This document shows, piece after piece, positions 1 to 8,204 of a stretch of 64,000 bases of DNA (its first letter is position 1; each line of letters starts with the position of its first letter). A model generated the notes under the pieces. That model was not told where the DNA came from. It searched no databases and saw nothing but the letters and a program-made list of their open reading frames with translations. The stretch comes from Anaeromyxobacter soli (GTDB taxonomy: Bacteria; Myxococcota; Myxococcia; Myxococcales; Anaeromyxobacteraceae). The DNA is taken from contig NZ_JAKZLF010000003.1 in NCBI RefSeq assembly GCF_022808855.1, forward strand, positions 124,001-188,000, written 5' to 3'. Both the position numbers and the translations under genes were made by a program.

Positions 1-546
1 AGCCCTCACCCCCGCGGCGCGCGCCGCGACGATGTCATGTGGCGAGTCCCCGACGAGGATCGCCTGCGTCGGGGACCGCTCGAGCCGCGCGAGCGCGACG
101 TGCACCGGCTCGGGATCCGGCTTGCACCGCGCGCAGGTGTCGGCGCCCACGATCGCCTGCATGTACCGCAGGAGGCCGGTGTGGCGGAGGGTCCTCAGCG
201 CACCCTCCTCGGTCTTGGCCGTCACCACGCCGATCGGGTGCCCGCTCGCCGCGAGCGACTCGACCACCTGGAGCGCCCCGGGGAAGGCACGCGTCATCCG
301 GTCGTGATTCTCGACCCAGAACTCGCGGTAGCGCGCCACCAGGGGGTCCACGTCCTCCGGGCGGCGCACGAACGAGGCGACCTGCGCCCTGAGCGGGGTG
401 CCGATTCCTGCGATCCACTGGGCGTCGGTCGGGCAGAGGCCGTAGCCCTCGAACGCATGCCGGACCGAGGCGAGGATGAAGGGGACGGTGTCGACGAGCG
501 TGCCGTCGAGGTCGAAGAGGATGGCGATGGGGTCGCGTGCCGACAA
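1..546 (-). CDS. HAD-family hydrolase, phosphoglycolate phosphatase-like (3' end cut by window)
   Basis: This is probably a phosphatase of the haloacid dehalogenase superfamily, close to phosphoglycolate phosphatase; the substrate cannot be read from the sequence. All four HAD motifs are visible in order: DLDGTL with the nucleophile and acid aspartates near residues 12 and 14, the GVVTAKT segment (motif II), the lysine in CKPDPEP (motif III) and GDSPHD (motif IV). A cap insertion lies between motifs I and II. There is no ATG in frame. TTG at 546 (protein starts MSARDPIAIL) is the best start; TTG at 567 is possible but sits too close to a GGGGAG. The frame stays open to base 1, so at least 182 codons are present and the C-terminus is missing. 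It is transcribed divergently from the STAS-like gene. Confidence 0.85.
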   Translation of the reverse strand, partial: MSARDPIAILFDLDGTLVDTVPFILASVRHAFEGYGLCPTDAQWIAGIGTPLRAQVASFVRRPEDVDPLVARYREFWVENHDRMTRAFPGALQVVESLAASGHPIGVVTAKTEEGALRTLRHTGLLRYMQAIVGADTCARCKPDPEPVHVALARLERSPTQAILVGDSPHDIVAARAAGVRA

Positions 547-612
547 GGGACGCGGAGCATAGTGCAAATTCTCCCCTTGCGCCGCGCAGCGAGTGCCTAA
601 CGTTCCTTCGAG

Positions 613-975
613 ATGACGGGCGCAGCGATCGTTCGATGGCAGGCGGGGGACGCGGTCGTGCTGGCGGTCCACGGCGCGTTCGACGGCGCGTCGGCCTGGG
701 CGCTGCGCCTCGCCATGGAGGAGTCGGAGGCCACGCGCTTCGTGGTCGACCTCACGCACGCCGAGGAGGCGTTCGAGTTCGCCGCGAGCATCCTCGCGAC
801 GTTCAGCCGGCAGTGCTGGCGAACGAAGCAGATCGCCTTCCTGCCGGGCAGCTCAGATCACGCCCGCCTGCTCTCCGGCTTCGGGCTCGAGGTGCTCGAG
901 GACGAGGTCGCCGCCGGGCTCCCCCTCGCGCTGGCGTGGTCGGCCGAGGACCTTGAGCCGGGCGCGACCGCCTGA
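613..975 (+). CDS. STAS-like domain protein
   Basis: A 120-residue soluble protein that looks like a single STAS (anti-sigma-factor antagonist) fold. It begins with a short beta segment, then VVLAVHGAFDGASAW, a central FVVDLTHAEEA strand-turn, and a final strand around residues 75-95. STAS proteins usually bind a kinase or anti-sigma partner and switch by serine phosphorylation. Here the usual D-S-[ST]-G phosphoacceptor loop is replaced by DLTHAEEAFEF, so a phospho-switch is doubtful. The gap to the divergent HAD gene is only 46-66 bases and must hold both promoters. The ATG has only a weak ribosome site. The general fold is more certain than any role. Confidence 0.65.
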   Translation: MTGAAIVRWQAGDAVVLAVHGAFDGASAWALRLAMEESEATRFVVDLTHAEEAFEFAASILATFSRQCWRTKQIAFLPGSSDHARLLSGFGLEVLEDEVAAGLPLALAWSAEDLEPGATA

Positions 976-1176
976 CGATTCACCCTCAGTCCAACGCGGC
1001 CTCGCGCCGCGGACGGGCCGTCGCAGGGCCAGGGGCGCGAGATCACGAGAAGAACACCGCCCCACACAGCGGCCTACGACCGGGATCGTGGGACTCCCGG
1101 GTCGGAGGTTCTGCGCGAATACTCGCAAGCGTTGGTTCCGCGACCCGGTCCGCCGTAACCCGATTCCGGAGGAACC

Positions 1177-1353
1177 ATGGACCGCATCCACTTCGTTGCG
1201 AAGAACGCGGCGCTGTGCGGAGCAGTCGAGGCACGCTGGTGCACGATCCTCCAGGAGACGGTCACCTGCGCCGAGTGCCGGCGCCGGCTGCGCGAGCGAG
1301 AAAGGTCCCAGGACTCGCGCTGCGAGCTCCCGGCGCTCACGCCGAACACCTGA
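1177..1353 (+). CDS. Small cysteine-containing protein, 58 aa, function unknown
   Basis: A short gene with a very strong ribosome site (GGAGGAACC directly before ATG). The 58-residue product has cysteines at 14, 22, 31, 34 and 49; 31 and 34 form a CAEC pair followed by a very basic helix (RRRLRERER). The layout suggests a small zinc-binding or DNA/RNA-contacting protein, but I do not recognise a family. It is preceded by about 200 bases without a gene and followed by 136 bases before the GyrI-like gene. The strong ribosome site, the ordered cysteine spacing and the lack of a competing frame are the reasons for calling it. Being wholly unrecognised, it could still be a chance frame. Confidence 0.5.
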   Translation: MDRIHFVAKNAALCGAVEARWCTILQETVTCAECRRRLRERERSQDSRCELPALTPNT

Positions 1354-1489
1354 GCGGGCGGGGAGCGCCAGGCGGCGGGGCCGGTGCGCGGGCCCTGACG
1401 CAGCTGCTCCCTCCGCGAGCTCGTGCGGCGCGGGCTTGCGTCCTCGCCCGAGCGTGCGCGTTGTTTCCCCCAGAGCCTGGGAGGTGGTC

Positions 1490-2074
1490 ATGGAGGGAGC
1501 GCACGCGGCCGAGCCGCCGCTGACCGGTCGCGGCGAATACGCCGCAGCGGAGGCGCCGCGCCTCGTGACCGTCGAGCCGGCGCGGTACCTCGCCAAGGTC
1601 GGGCGGGGCGAGCCCGGAGGCGGCGCCTTCCAGGCGGACGTGGCCGCGTTGTTCGCGGTGGCCGGCGAGCTGGCGCGCCGCGGTGTCCCGACCGAGCCCG
1701 GGTTCCTCGAGGCGCTCTGGTGGACCCCCGACGTCACGCGGGGGACGTTCACGTGGGAGCTGCTCCTGCGCCTCGCCGACGCCGCGCCCGGACGCGTCGC
1801 GCTGGCCGAGGCCGCTGCCGCCGTCGCCGAGGCGTCGCCGCTCGCGCGCGACGTCCGCATCCAGGAGCTCTCCGAGGGTGAGTGCCTGCAGACGCTCCAC
1901 CGCGGGCGCTACGACGCCGTGGGCCCGGCCGTCGCGCGCCTCGAGGCCGCGGCGCAGGAGGAGGGGCGCCGCCTCGCCCCTCCGATCCACGAGATCTACC
2001 TGAACGGTCCGCCCACGCCGCCGGACGCGCTGCTCACCATCGTGCGCCACCCGCTCGCGCCGTTCGAGCACTGA
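1490..2074 (+). CDS. GyrI-like small-molecule-binding domain protein
   Basis: A 194-residue protein resembling the GyrI-like/SOUL-type effector-binding domain found alone or at the end of AraC and MerR regulators. Supporting segments are the opening PRLVTVEPARYLAKVGRGEP, the central WWTPDV and the closing EIYLNGPPTPPDALLTIVRHPL. The last segment, with a glutamate before YLNGP, is typical of this fold. No DNA-binding domain is present, so it may sequester a small molecule or act as an enzyme. The frame extends upstream without a stop, but ATG at 1490 after GGGAGGTGGTC gives the right length. It may be cotranscribed with the SDR that follows, although the SDR seems to have its own promoter. Confidence 0.7.
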   Translation: MEGAHAAEPPLTGRGEYAAAEAPRLVTVEPARYLAKVGRGEPGGGAFQADVAALFAVAGELARRGVPTEPGFLEALWWTPDVTRGTFTWELLLRLADAAPGRVALAEAAAAVAEASPLARDVRIQELSEGECLQTLHRGRYDAVGPAVARLEAAAQEEGRRLAPPIHEIYLNGPPTPPDALLTIVRHPLAPFEH

Positions 2075-2169
2075 GGACCGAGGGCGCGCTGCTCGGCACG
2101 CCGTGCGCGATCGCGGTGGCGCGCCGACGCGCCCGGCCGCGCGCGAGGCGAGCGGGACTCGAGCCGCGC

Positions 2170-2175
2170 TACACT
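2170..2175 (+). promoter_or_regulatory. Candidate -10 box of a leaderless promoter for the SDR gene
   Basis: TACACT lies exactly six bases before the ATG at 2182. That spacing would put the transcription start on or next to the A of the start codon, giving a leaderless mRNA. No convincing ribosome site is present before this ATG, which fits. The -35 region is not clear. Confidence 0.4.
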
Positions 2176-2181
2176 CGCGCC

Positions 2182-2952
2182 ATGGACCTCGGCCTCAGCG
2201 GGAAGATCGCGATCGTGACCGGCGGTAGCCGCGGGATCGGGCGCGCCATCGCCGTCGAGCTCGCACGCGAGGGAGCGCGCGTCGCGATCGGCGCGCGGGG
2301 GGAGGCCGCGCTCGGCGAGACGCTGCGCGCGCTCGAGGCCGAGGGACCCGGGCCGCACCTCGCCCTCCCCTGCGATCTGACCACGGCGGAGGGGGTCGAC
2401 GCCCTCGTCCGGGCGGCGGCGGAGCGCCTGGGGGGCGTGGATCTGCTCGTGAACAACGTGGGCGGCTCGGGCGCGCGCCGCCTGGCCGAGGCGGACGAGG
2501 CGGACTTCCGCGCGGTGCTCGACCGGAACCTCTTCCCCGCGCTGCGCGCGAGCCTGCGGGTCATCCCCGAGCTGCGGCGCCGCGGCGGCGGCGCGATCGT
2601 GATGATCGCGTCGATCTGGGGACGCGAGGCCGGGGGCGGGCCTTCCTACAACATCGCGAAGGCCGCGGAGCTGAGCCTCGCGAAGGCCCTCGCCGGAGAG
2701 GTCGCCGCGGACGGGATCCGCGTGAACGCGGTCGCGCCCGGCTCGATCGAGTTCCCCGGCGGCGGCTGGGAGCGCCGCCGGCTGGCCGACCCGGAGGGCA
2801 TCGCCGAGTTCGTGCGCCGCGAGATCCCGGGCGGGCGCTTCGGGCGTCCCGAGGAGGTCGCCGCGGTCGTGGCCTTCCTCTTGTCGCAGCGCGCGAGCTG
2901 GGTGAACGGTGCGTGCTGGGTGGTGGACGGCGGTCAGAGCCGGACGTTCTGA
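2182..2952 (+). CDS. Short-chain dehydrogenase/reductase (SDR)
   Basis: A classical NAD(P)-dependent oxidoreductase of 256 residues, the normal length for the family. The cofactor-binding glycine motif GGSRGIGRA is near residue 14, the NNVGG structural motif near 93, the catalytic serine in MIASIWG and the catalytic Tyr-x3-Lys in YNIAK near 157. The C-terminus has the usual VNGACWVVDGGQS ending of FabG-like enzymes. The arginine soon after the glycine motif hints at NADP preference. The substrate cannot be told; FabG-like acyl reduction or a sugar or alcohol substrate are all possible. It converges on the CDF exporter gene with a 29-base gap. Confidence 0.9.
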   Translation: MDLGLSGKIAIVTGGSRGIGRAIAVELAREGARVAIGARGEAALGETLRALEAEGPGPHLALPCDLTTAEGVDALVRAAAERLGGVDLLVNNVGGSGARRLAEADEADFRAVLDRNLFPALRASLRVIPELRRRGGGAIVMIASIWGREAGGGPSYNIAKAAELSLAKALAGEVAADGIRVNAVAPGSIEFPGGGWERRRLADPEGIAEFVRREIPGGRFGRPEEVAAVVAFLLSQRASWVNGACWVVDGGQSRTF

Positions 2953-2981
2953 GCCGAGGCGGCCGCGATCGAGGACGGCGG

Positions 2982-4010
2982 TCAGGCCGCGCCGCGCGAG
3001 CCGCCCGCCTCGCAGCGGTGCACCTCGACGGTGACGTGCGCGAGATCCGGGAAGCGCGCGAGCCGCTGCTTGTAGGCGGCCGGGGGGCGCGGGTCCTCGG
3101 TCACGACCGAGACGATCGCCCCGAGGTGGCGCGGGCCGACGCGCCAGACATGCAGATCCGCGAGCCGATCGCCGCCCTCCTCGAGCGCCGAACGGATCTC
3201 CTCGCGACGTCCGGGCGCCACCTCCGCGTCGAGCAGCACGGCGGAGGTGTCCCGCAGGAGCCCCACGGACCAGCGGGCGATGACCAGCGCACCGACGATG
3301 CCCATCACCGGATCCATCCAGGTCCAGCCGAGCGTCTTGCCCGCGAGGAGCGCCACGATCGCGAACACGGAGGTGAGCGCGTCGGCGAGCACGTGGAGGT
3401 AGGCAGCGCGGAGGTTGTGGTCTCGGTGGCCGTGGCGGGACGCGTGGGCGTGCCCCGCGCCGGGATCCCCGGGGCCGGGGTGGTCGTGCGCGGGGTCCTC
3501 CTCGTGATCCTGATCGTGGTCGTGATCGTGGGCATGGCCGTGGTCGTGCCCGTGGTCCTCGCGCAGGAGGAACGCACAGAAGAGGTTCACGGCGAGGCCG
3601 ATGCAGGCGACCAGGATCGCCTGATCGAAGCGGATCGAGACCGGCGAGGCGAGCCGGACGGAGCTCTCGGCGAGCACGAGGAACGCGATGACCGCGAGCC
3701 CCACCGCGCTCGCGAACCCGCCCAGGGCGCCGACCTTGCCGGTGCCGAAGGTGTAACGCGGGTCGGCGGCGTGCCTTCGTGCGTAGGCGTAGGCGAACGC
3801 GGCGACCGAGAGGGCCGCCGCGTGCGTTCCCATGTGCCAGCCGTCCGCGAGGAGCGCCATCGACCGGAACAGCATCCCGGCGGCGATCTCCGCGACCATC
3901 ATCGCGAGCGTGAGCCCGACCACCCAGCGGGTGCGCCGCTCGGCGCGCGCCGGCTCCTGCCCGACGAAGGCGTGCTCGTGCCGCCAGCTCTCGACGCTCT
4001 CCGCGTGCAT
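2982..4010 (-). CDS. Cation diffusion facilitator (CDF) metal exporter, DmeF/CzcD-like
   Basis: An inner-membrane divalent metal/proton antiporter of 342 residues. Six membrane segments are visible. The first metal-site pair is in the segment reading MALLADGWHMGTHAAAL, and the second is the HVLADALTSVFAI segment (HxxxD). Between TM4 and TM5 is a histidine/aspartate-rich loop (many HDH, HGH and HDHD units), which in DmeF and CzcD relatives binds Zn, Co or Ni before transport. A cytoplasmic C-terminal domain (LADLHVWRVGP onwards) is present. Start at 4010 was chosen because of AGGGCGAC before that ATG; the frame extends 40 codons upstream without protein-like sequence. The metal is probably Zn, Co or Ni, not proven. 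Confidence 0.92.
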   Translation of the reverse strand: MHAESVESWRHEHAFVGQEPARAERRTRWVVGLTLAMMVAEIAAGMLFRSMALLADGWHMGTHAAALSVAAFAYAYARRHAADPRYTFGTGKVGALGGFASAVGLAVIAFLVLAESSVRLASPVSIRFDQAILVACIGLAVNLFCAFLLREDHGHDHGHAHDHDHDQDHEEDPAHDHPGPGDPGAGHAHASRHGHRDHNLRAAYLHVLADALTSVFAIVALLAGKTLGWTWMDPVMGIVGALVIARWSVGLLRDTSAVLLDAEVAPGRREEIRSALEEGGDRLADLHVWRVGPRHLGAIVSVVTEDPRPPAAYKQRLARFPDLAHVTVEVHRCEAGGSRGAA

Positions 4011-4404
4011 GTCGCCCTCCGCCCGGGCCTGAGCCCCGAGCGGGCGCACCATAACGCAGCCGTGACCCGCGCGCGCGCTCCGCGTGCGAGCGGCTGCTCC
4101 CCTGGTGTCAGCCCGGCGTGGCGGCCTCAAGAAAGCAGGCTTGCGGTCACCTCCCCGCCGTGGCCGTGCAGGGGGTCGTCACAGCGGGTGCGACCGGGTT
4201 TCACGCACAGTCGTTATCACGGGTTGTGCGGACCATCCCGGAATCTCCGCTGCATTCGACACGTTGCACGCGCCGTAGGGGTCGTCACCTACGGTGGAAC
4301 CCGTCGCCTGGTCCATGGACGGCGGGATACCGGGCGATGGCTCGCCTGCCTAACTCCCCCCCTGCGCGCCATCAAGGCCGCCTCTTCCAGGACAGGGGAA
4401 TCAG
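4011..4404. other. Intergenic region with an inverted repeat
   Basis: This stretch separates the divergent CDF and secreted-protein genes and must hold both promoters. The only clear structure is a perfect 7-bp inverted repeat: CCGTAGG at 4273-4279 and CCTACGG at 4288-4294, with 8 bases between. It could be an operator or an RNA hairpin in the leader of the downstream gene. No convincing -35/-10 pair and no known riboswitch class was recognised. Confidence 0.5.
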
Positions 4405-5052
4405 ATGAAGCTCCTCAGCAAGCTGCTCGTGGCGTTCGTCGTGCTCTCCGGAACTGCGTATGCGCAGTCCGCCAAGGTCGACATGGGGATGGGAGTGCTG
4501 AAGGCGCTGCCGAAGGCGGCGGCCGCCGGCGCCGGTGAGTGGCAGACCCTCATGACGGGCAGCATCCACACGTCGTCCCAGAAGGACCTCATGTTCGGCG
4601 TGTCGCTCGTCACCTCGCTGTTCACCGACACCACGGTGGCGAGCAGCCAGTACCGCAAGAGCGAGGCCGAGGCCGAGGCGAAGATCGAGGTCCGCGTGCT
4701 GGTCGACGGCAACGAGGCGGCGCCCAACGAGGTGACGTTCGATCGCCGGCGCCAGTACCTGATGGCGCAGTTCGACGGCTTCAGCTGCCAGATCCTCGCC
4801 GACGGCACCGTCGCGCTCGACGGCTGCGCGTATCAGGACGAGATCCTCCAGCTCGTGCTCGACACCGAGGCGGCCCACGCGTTCTTCTTCGGCGCCGCGA
4901 ACGTGGACGTCGGCTACCACACCATCACGGTCCAGGCCCGCACGACGACCTCCACGACCGGCCTCGCGAACGCCCAGGCGCTCATCGGGAAGGCCGCGTT
5001 CACGGTCGAGGAAGTGCGGCTCGTGAACGGCGCCACCATCGAGCTCAAGTAG
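4405..5052 (+). CDS. Secreted/periplasmic protein of unknown function
   Basis: A 215-residue exported protein with a clean Sec signal peptide: MKLLSKLLVAFVVLSGTAYA followed by cleavage before Q21. The mature part is rich in beta-strand-like segments (KIEVRVLVDG, GYHTITVQART) and contains one cysteine pair (FSCQILADG and LDGCAYQDE), probably a disulfide, suggesting a small Ig-like or jelly-roll domain. I do not recognise the family. ATG at 4405 is preceded by AGGGGAATCAG. The long leader with an inverted repeat upstream and a terminator-like hairpin downstream suggest a single-gene unit. Confidence 0.75.
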   Translation: MKLLSKLLVAFVVLSGTAYAQSAKVDMGMGVLKALPKAAAAGAGEWQTLMTGSIHTSSQKDLMFGVSLVTSLFTDTTVASSQYRKSEAEAEAKIEVRVLVDGNEAAPNEVTFDRRRQYLMAQFDGFSCQILADGTVALDGCAYQDEILQLVLDTEAAHAFFFGAANVDVGYHTITVQARTTTSTTGLANAQALIGKAAFTVEEVRLVNGATIELK

Positions 5053-5076
5053 CCTGCTCGAAAAGCCCCGCGGTGA

Positions 5077-5106
5077 GGGCGCCTCGCACGAACGGGGGCG
5101 CCCTTT
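5077..5106 (+). terminator. Rho-independent terminator candidate after the secreted protein
   Basis: GGGCGCC at 5077-5083 pairs with GGCGCCC at 5097-5103, followed by TTT. The stem is GC-rich but the T tract is short, so termination may be partial. Confidence 0.45.
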
Positions 5107-5175
5107 GCTCGTCCGTCGCATTCGAATGCCGTCCGAGCGATCCGGGCCGTCCCGCATGGGCCGCGAGGAGCGCGC

Positions 5176-5181
5176 TATAGT
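5176..5181 (+). promoter_or_regulatory. Candidate -10 box (TATAGT) for the SSS-kinase operon
   Basis: TATAGT, five of six matches to the sigma-70 -10 consensus, sits 27 bases before the ATG of the small membrane protein at 5209. The leader carries GGTCGGAGG as ribosome site. In such GC-rich DNA an AT-rich hexamer in front of an operon is significant. The -35 box is not clear. Confidence 0.5.
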
Positions 5182-5208
5182 GCACCTCGACCTGCGGTCG
5201 GAGGCGCG

Positions 5209-5409
5209 ATGAGCCGCTCGGGCACGACGGGGCCGCGCCTGGTCGCCATCTTCCTGATGGGCGGCGCGCTGCTGAACTACCCGATCCTCTTCCTCTTCGC
5301 GCGTCCCGGCGAGCTCGCCGGGATCCCCCTGCTCTACGCCTACGTGTTCGCGGTGTGGATCCTGATCATCCTCCTCATGGCGCTCGTCATCGAGCGGGCG
5401 CGGGTCTAG
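5209..5409 (+). CDS. Small two-helix membrane protein, 66 aa
   Basis: A short inner-membrane protein with two hydrophobic helices (about residues 10-31 and 40-60) and few loop residues. The first helix ends in NYPILFLF, and the second ends in IERARV, facing the cytoplasm by the positive-inside rule. Small proteins of this kind are often encoded directly upstream of sodium/solute symporter family proteins, as DUF4212-type partners are for other SSS genes. It ends 11 bases before the SSS-kinase gene, so it is very likely a partner subunit or stabiliser. The family assignment is inference from size and position. Confidence 0.75.
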   Translation: MSRSGTTGPRLVAIFLMGGALLNYPILFLFARPGELAGIPLLYAYVFAVWILIILLMALVIERARV

Positions 5410-5420
5410 GAGCGGGGCCC

Positions 5421-8204
5421 ATGCTCCAGCGCTGGGTGATCGGCGTCGCCTCGTTCGCCTACCTCGGCGTGCTGTTCGCGATCGCGTACTACGGCGACCG
5501 GCGCGCCGCCGCCGGCCGGTCGCTCATCGCGAACCCGTACATCTACGCCCTGTCGCTCGCGGTGTACTGCACCACCTGGACGTTCTACGGCAGCGTGGGC
5601 CGCGCGGCGTCGAGCGGCGTCGGCTTCCTCCCCGTCTACCTCGGGCCGACGCTCATGGTGCCGCTGTGGTGGTACGTGATGCGGAAGATCCTCCGCATCA
5701 GCAAGGCCTACCGCATCACCTCGATCGCCGACTTCGTCGCCTCGCGCTACGGCAAGAGCCAGCTGCTCGGCGGGCTCGTGACGATCATCGCCGTGCTCGG
5801 CGTCATCCCCTACATCTCGCTCCAGCTCAAGGCGATCTCCGGCAGCTTCACGATCCTCCTGCACTATCCGGGCATCGTCATGCCGGGCAAGGCGCAGGCG
5901 CAGCCGTTCCTGCAGGACAGCGCCCTCTACATCGCGCTCATGCTGGCCGCCTTCACGATCCTGTTCGGCACCCGCCACCTCGACGCCACCGAGCGCCACG
6001 AGGGGCTCGTGGCGGCCATCGCCTTCGAGTCGGTCGTGAAGCTGCTCGCGTTCCTGGTCGTCGGGGCGTTCGTGACGTTCGGCATGTACCGCGGCTTCGG
6101 CGAGGTCTTCCGGCTCGCCGAGCGCACGCCGGAGCTGCGCGGGCTCCTCACCGTGCCGAGCACGAGCGGCAGCTACGTGACCTGGGCGTTCCTGACGCTC
6201 CTGTCGATGCTGTCGATCATGTTCCTGCCGCGGCAGTTCCAGATCACCGTCGTCGAGAACGTGGACGAGGACCACCTCGGCAAGGCGATCTGGCTCTTCC
6301 CGCTGTACCTCCTGCTCATCAACGTCTTCGTCCTGCCGGTCGCCATCGGCGGGCTCTCCCTCCTCGCTGAGGCGGGCGTGGACGCGGACACCTTCGTGCT
6401 CACCCTGCCGATCTCCCAGCAGAAGGAGGCGCTGACGCTCTTCGTGTTCATCGGCGGTCTCTCCGCCGGCACCGGGATGGTGATCGTGGAGACGATCGCG
6501 CTCTCCACCATGGTCTGCAACGACCTCGTCATGCCGGTGCTGCTGCGGCTGAAGTCCCTGCGCCTCAACGCGTGGCGCGACGTCTCGGGCCTCTTGCTCT
6601 CGATCCGCCGGCTGGCGATCGGGGCGATCCTCCTCCTCGGCTACGTCTACTTCCGCGTCGCGGGCGACGCGTACGCCCTCGTCGCGATCGGCCTCATCTC
6701 CTTCGCGGCGGTCGCCCAGTTCGCGCCGGCGATCCTCGGCGGCATCTACTGGCGCGGCGGCACCCGCTCCGGCGCGATCGCCGGGCTCTCCGGCGGGTTC
6801 GTCGTCTGGGCCTACACCCTGCTCCTCCCGTCCTTCGCCAAGTCGGGGTGGCTGCCCGCGCGCTTCCTCACCGACGGGCTCTTCGGCCTCGCCCTGCTCC
6901 GGCCCCAGGAGCTGTTCGGGCTCGTGGGCATGGACGAGATCCCGCACGCCCTGTTCTGGAGCATGCTCGCGAACATCGGCCTCTACGTGGGCGTGTCGGT
7001 CGCGAGCCGGCCCGGCGTCGCCGAGACGAGCCAGGCGACCCTGTTCGTCGACGTCTTCGAGCGCACCCACGCCTTCGACCGGTCCCGCTTCTGGCGCGGC
7101 AGCGCCTCGGTGCAGGATCTGCTCCCCCTCACCGGGCGGTTCCTCGGACCGGACCGCGCGAGGGAGGCCTTCCTCGCCTACGCGCGGCGACGCGGGTGCG
7201 CGTCGCTCGACGCCCTGCCCGCCGACGCCGATCTCGTCCACTTCGCCGAGACCCAGCTCGCCGGCGCGATCGGGGGCGCCTCGGCGCGCGTCCTCGTCGC
7301 CTCCGTGGTGCAGGAGGAGCCGGTCTCGATCGACGAGGTGATGGACATCCTCGACGAGGCGTCGCAGGTGCGCGCCTACAGCCGCGAGCTCGAGCAGAAG
7401 TCGCGCGAGCTCGAGACCGCGACCGCCGAGCTGCGCGCGGCGAACGCCCAGCTCCAGGAGCTCGACCGGATGAAGGACGAGTTCATGTCCAGCGTCACCC
7501 ACGAGCTCCGGACGCCGCTCACGTCGATCCGCGCCTTCTCCGAGATCCTCAGGGAGGATCCCCGCACGAACCTCGCCGACCGCTCGCGCTTCCTCGCCAT
7601 CATCGTCAAGGAGACCGAGCGGCTCACCCGCCTCATCAACCAGCTCCTCGACATGGCGAAGATCGAGTCGGGCAGCGCGGAGTGGCACACCTCCGAGCTC
7701 GACGTGCAGGAGGCCATCCAGGACTCGGTCGACGCGACGAGCCAGCTGTTCCGCGACAGCGGCGTCGAGCTCACGGTTTCGTTCGCGCCGGCGCCGCGCG
7801 TCCGCGCCGACCGCGACCGCCTCGTGCAGGTGCTCATGAACCTCCTGTCGAACGCGGTGAAGTTCTGCCCGCGCGGCGGCCGCGTGGAGGTCCGGCTCGC
7901 GCCGGCGCCGGACGGCGTGCGGGTGGACGTGCAGGACAGCGGCCCCGGGATCGGCGCGGCCGACCAGGAGCTCATCTTCGAGAAGTTCCGGCAGGTGAGC
8001 GACACGCTGACCGGCAAGCCCCGCGGGACGGGCCTCGGCCTGCCCATCAGCCGCAGGATCGTCGAGCACTTCGGGGGACGGCTCTGGGTCGAGAGCGAGC
8101 CCGGCCACGGCGCGACGTTCTCGTTCGTGCTGCCGCTCGACGCGGGCGCCCGCGCCGCCGGCGAGGCTCCGCGCGTGGCGGAGCGGAAGGAGGTCGGGCG
8201 ATGA
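5421..8204 (+). CDS. SSS transporter-STAC-histidine kinase (CbrA/CrbS-like)
   Basis: A 927-residue membrane sensor kinase. Residues 1 to about 530 form a sodium:solute symporter domain with about 13 membrane helices (typical segments are SLAVYCTTWTFYGSVG and ITSIADFVASRYGK). Residues about 545-650 resemble the STAC linker found between SSS and kinase modules. A coiled coil follows (SRELEQKSRELETATAELR), then a HisKA domain with phospho-histidine H694 in SVTHELRTPLTS, and an ATPase domain with N-box NLLSNAVKF and GTGLGLPISR. Such proteins sense or transport a small nutrient: histidine for CbrA, acetate for CrbS. The start at 5421 follows AGGAGCGGGGCCC. The stop overlaps the regulator start by four bases. 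Confidence 0.92.
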   Translation: MLQRWVIGVASFAYLGVLFAIAYYGDRRAAAGRSLIANPYIYALSLAVYCTTWTFYGSVGRAASSGVGFLPVYLGPTLMVPLWWYVMRKILRISKAYRITSIADFVASRYGKSQLLGGLVTIIAVLGVIPYISLQLKAISGSFTILLHYPGIVMPGKAQAQPFLQDSALYIALMLAAFTILFGTRHLDATERHEGLVAAIAFESVVKLLAFLVVGAFVTFGMYRGFGEVFRLAERTPELRGLLTVPSTSGSYVTWAFLTLLSMLSIMFLPRQFQITVVENVDEDHLGKAIWLFPLYLLLINVFVLPVAIGGLSLLAEAGVDADTFVLTLPISQQKEALTLFVFIGGLSAGTGMVIVETIALSTMVCNDLVMPVLLRLKSLRLNAWRDVSGLLLSIRRLAIGAILLLGYVYFRVAGDAYALVAIGLISFAAVAQFAPAILGGIYWRGGTRSGAIAGLSGGFVVWAYTLLLPSFAKSGWLPARFLTDGLFGLALLRPQELFGLVGMDEIPHALFWSMLANIGLYVGVSVASRPGVAETSQATLFVDVFERTHAFDRSRFWRGSASVQDLLPLTGRFLGPDRAREAFLAYARRRGCASLDALPADADLVHFAETQLAGAIGGASARVLVASVVQEEPVSIDEVMDILDEASQVRAYSRELEQKSRELETATAELRAANAQLQELDRMKDEFMSSVTHELRTPLTSIRAFSEILREDPRTNLADRSRFLAIIVKETERLTRLINQLLDMAKIESGSAEWHTSELDVQEAIQDSVDATSQLFRDSGVELTVSFAPAPRVRADRDRLVQVLMNLLSNAVKFCPRGGRVEVRLAPAPDGVRVDVQDSGPGIGAADQELIFEKFRQVSDTLTGKPRGTGLGLPISRRIVEHFGGRLWVESEPGHGATFSFVLPLDAGARAAGEAPRVAERKEVGR

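Noticed and set aside
4195-4400. A GEMM-type c-di-GMP riboswitch before the secreted protein gene
   Set aside because: A CACGCACAG stretch is present near 4200, but the conserved AAACC core and the second stem are missing.
2913-4538. 541-codon plus-strand frame over the CDF exporter
   Set aside because: Low-complexity shadow; the minus strand encodes all CDF motifs.
5406-8108. 900-codon minus-strand open frame antisense to the SSS-kinase gene
   Set aside because: Its composition (Arg, Glu, Asp, His, Val only) is the typical shadow of a GC-rich gene; the plus strand has full domains and ribosome sites.
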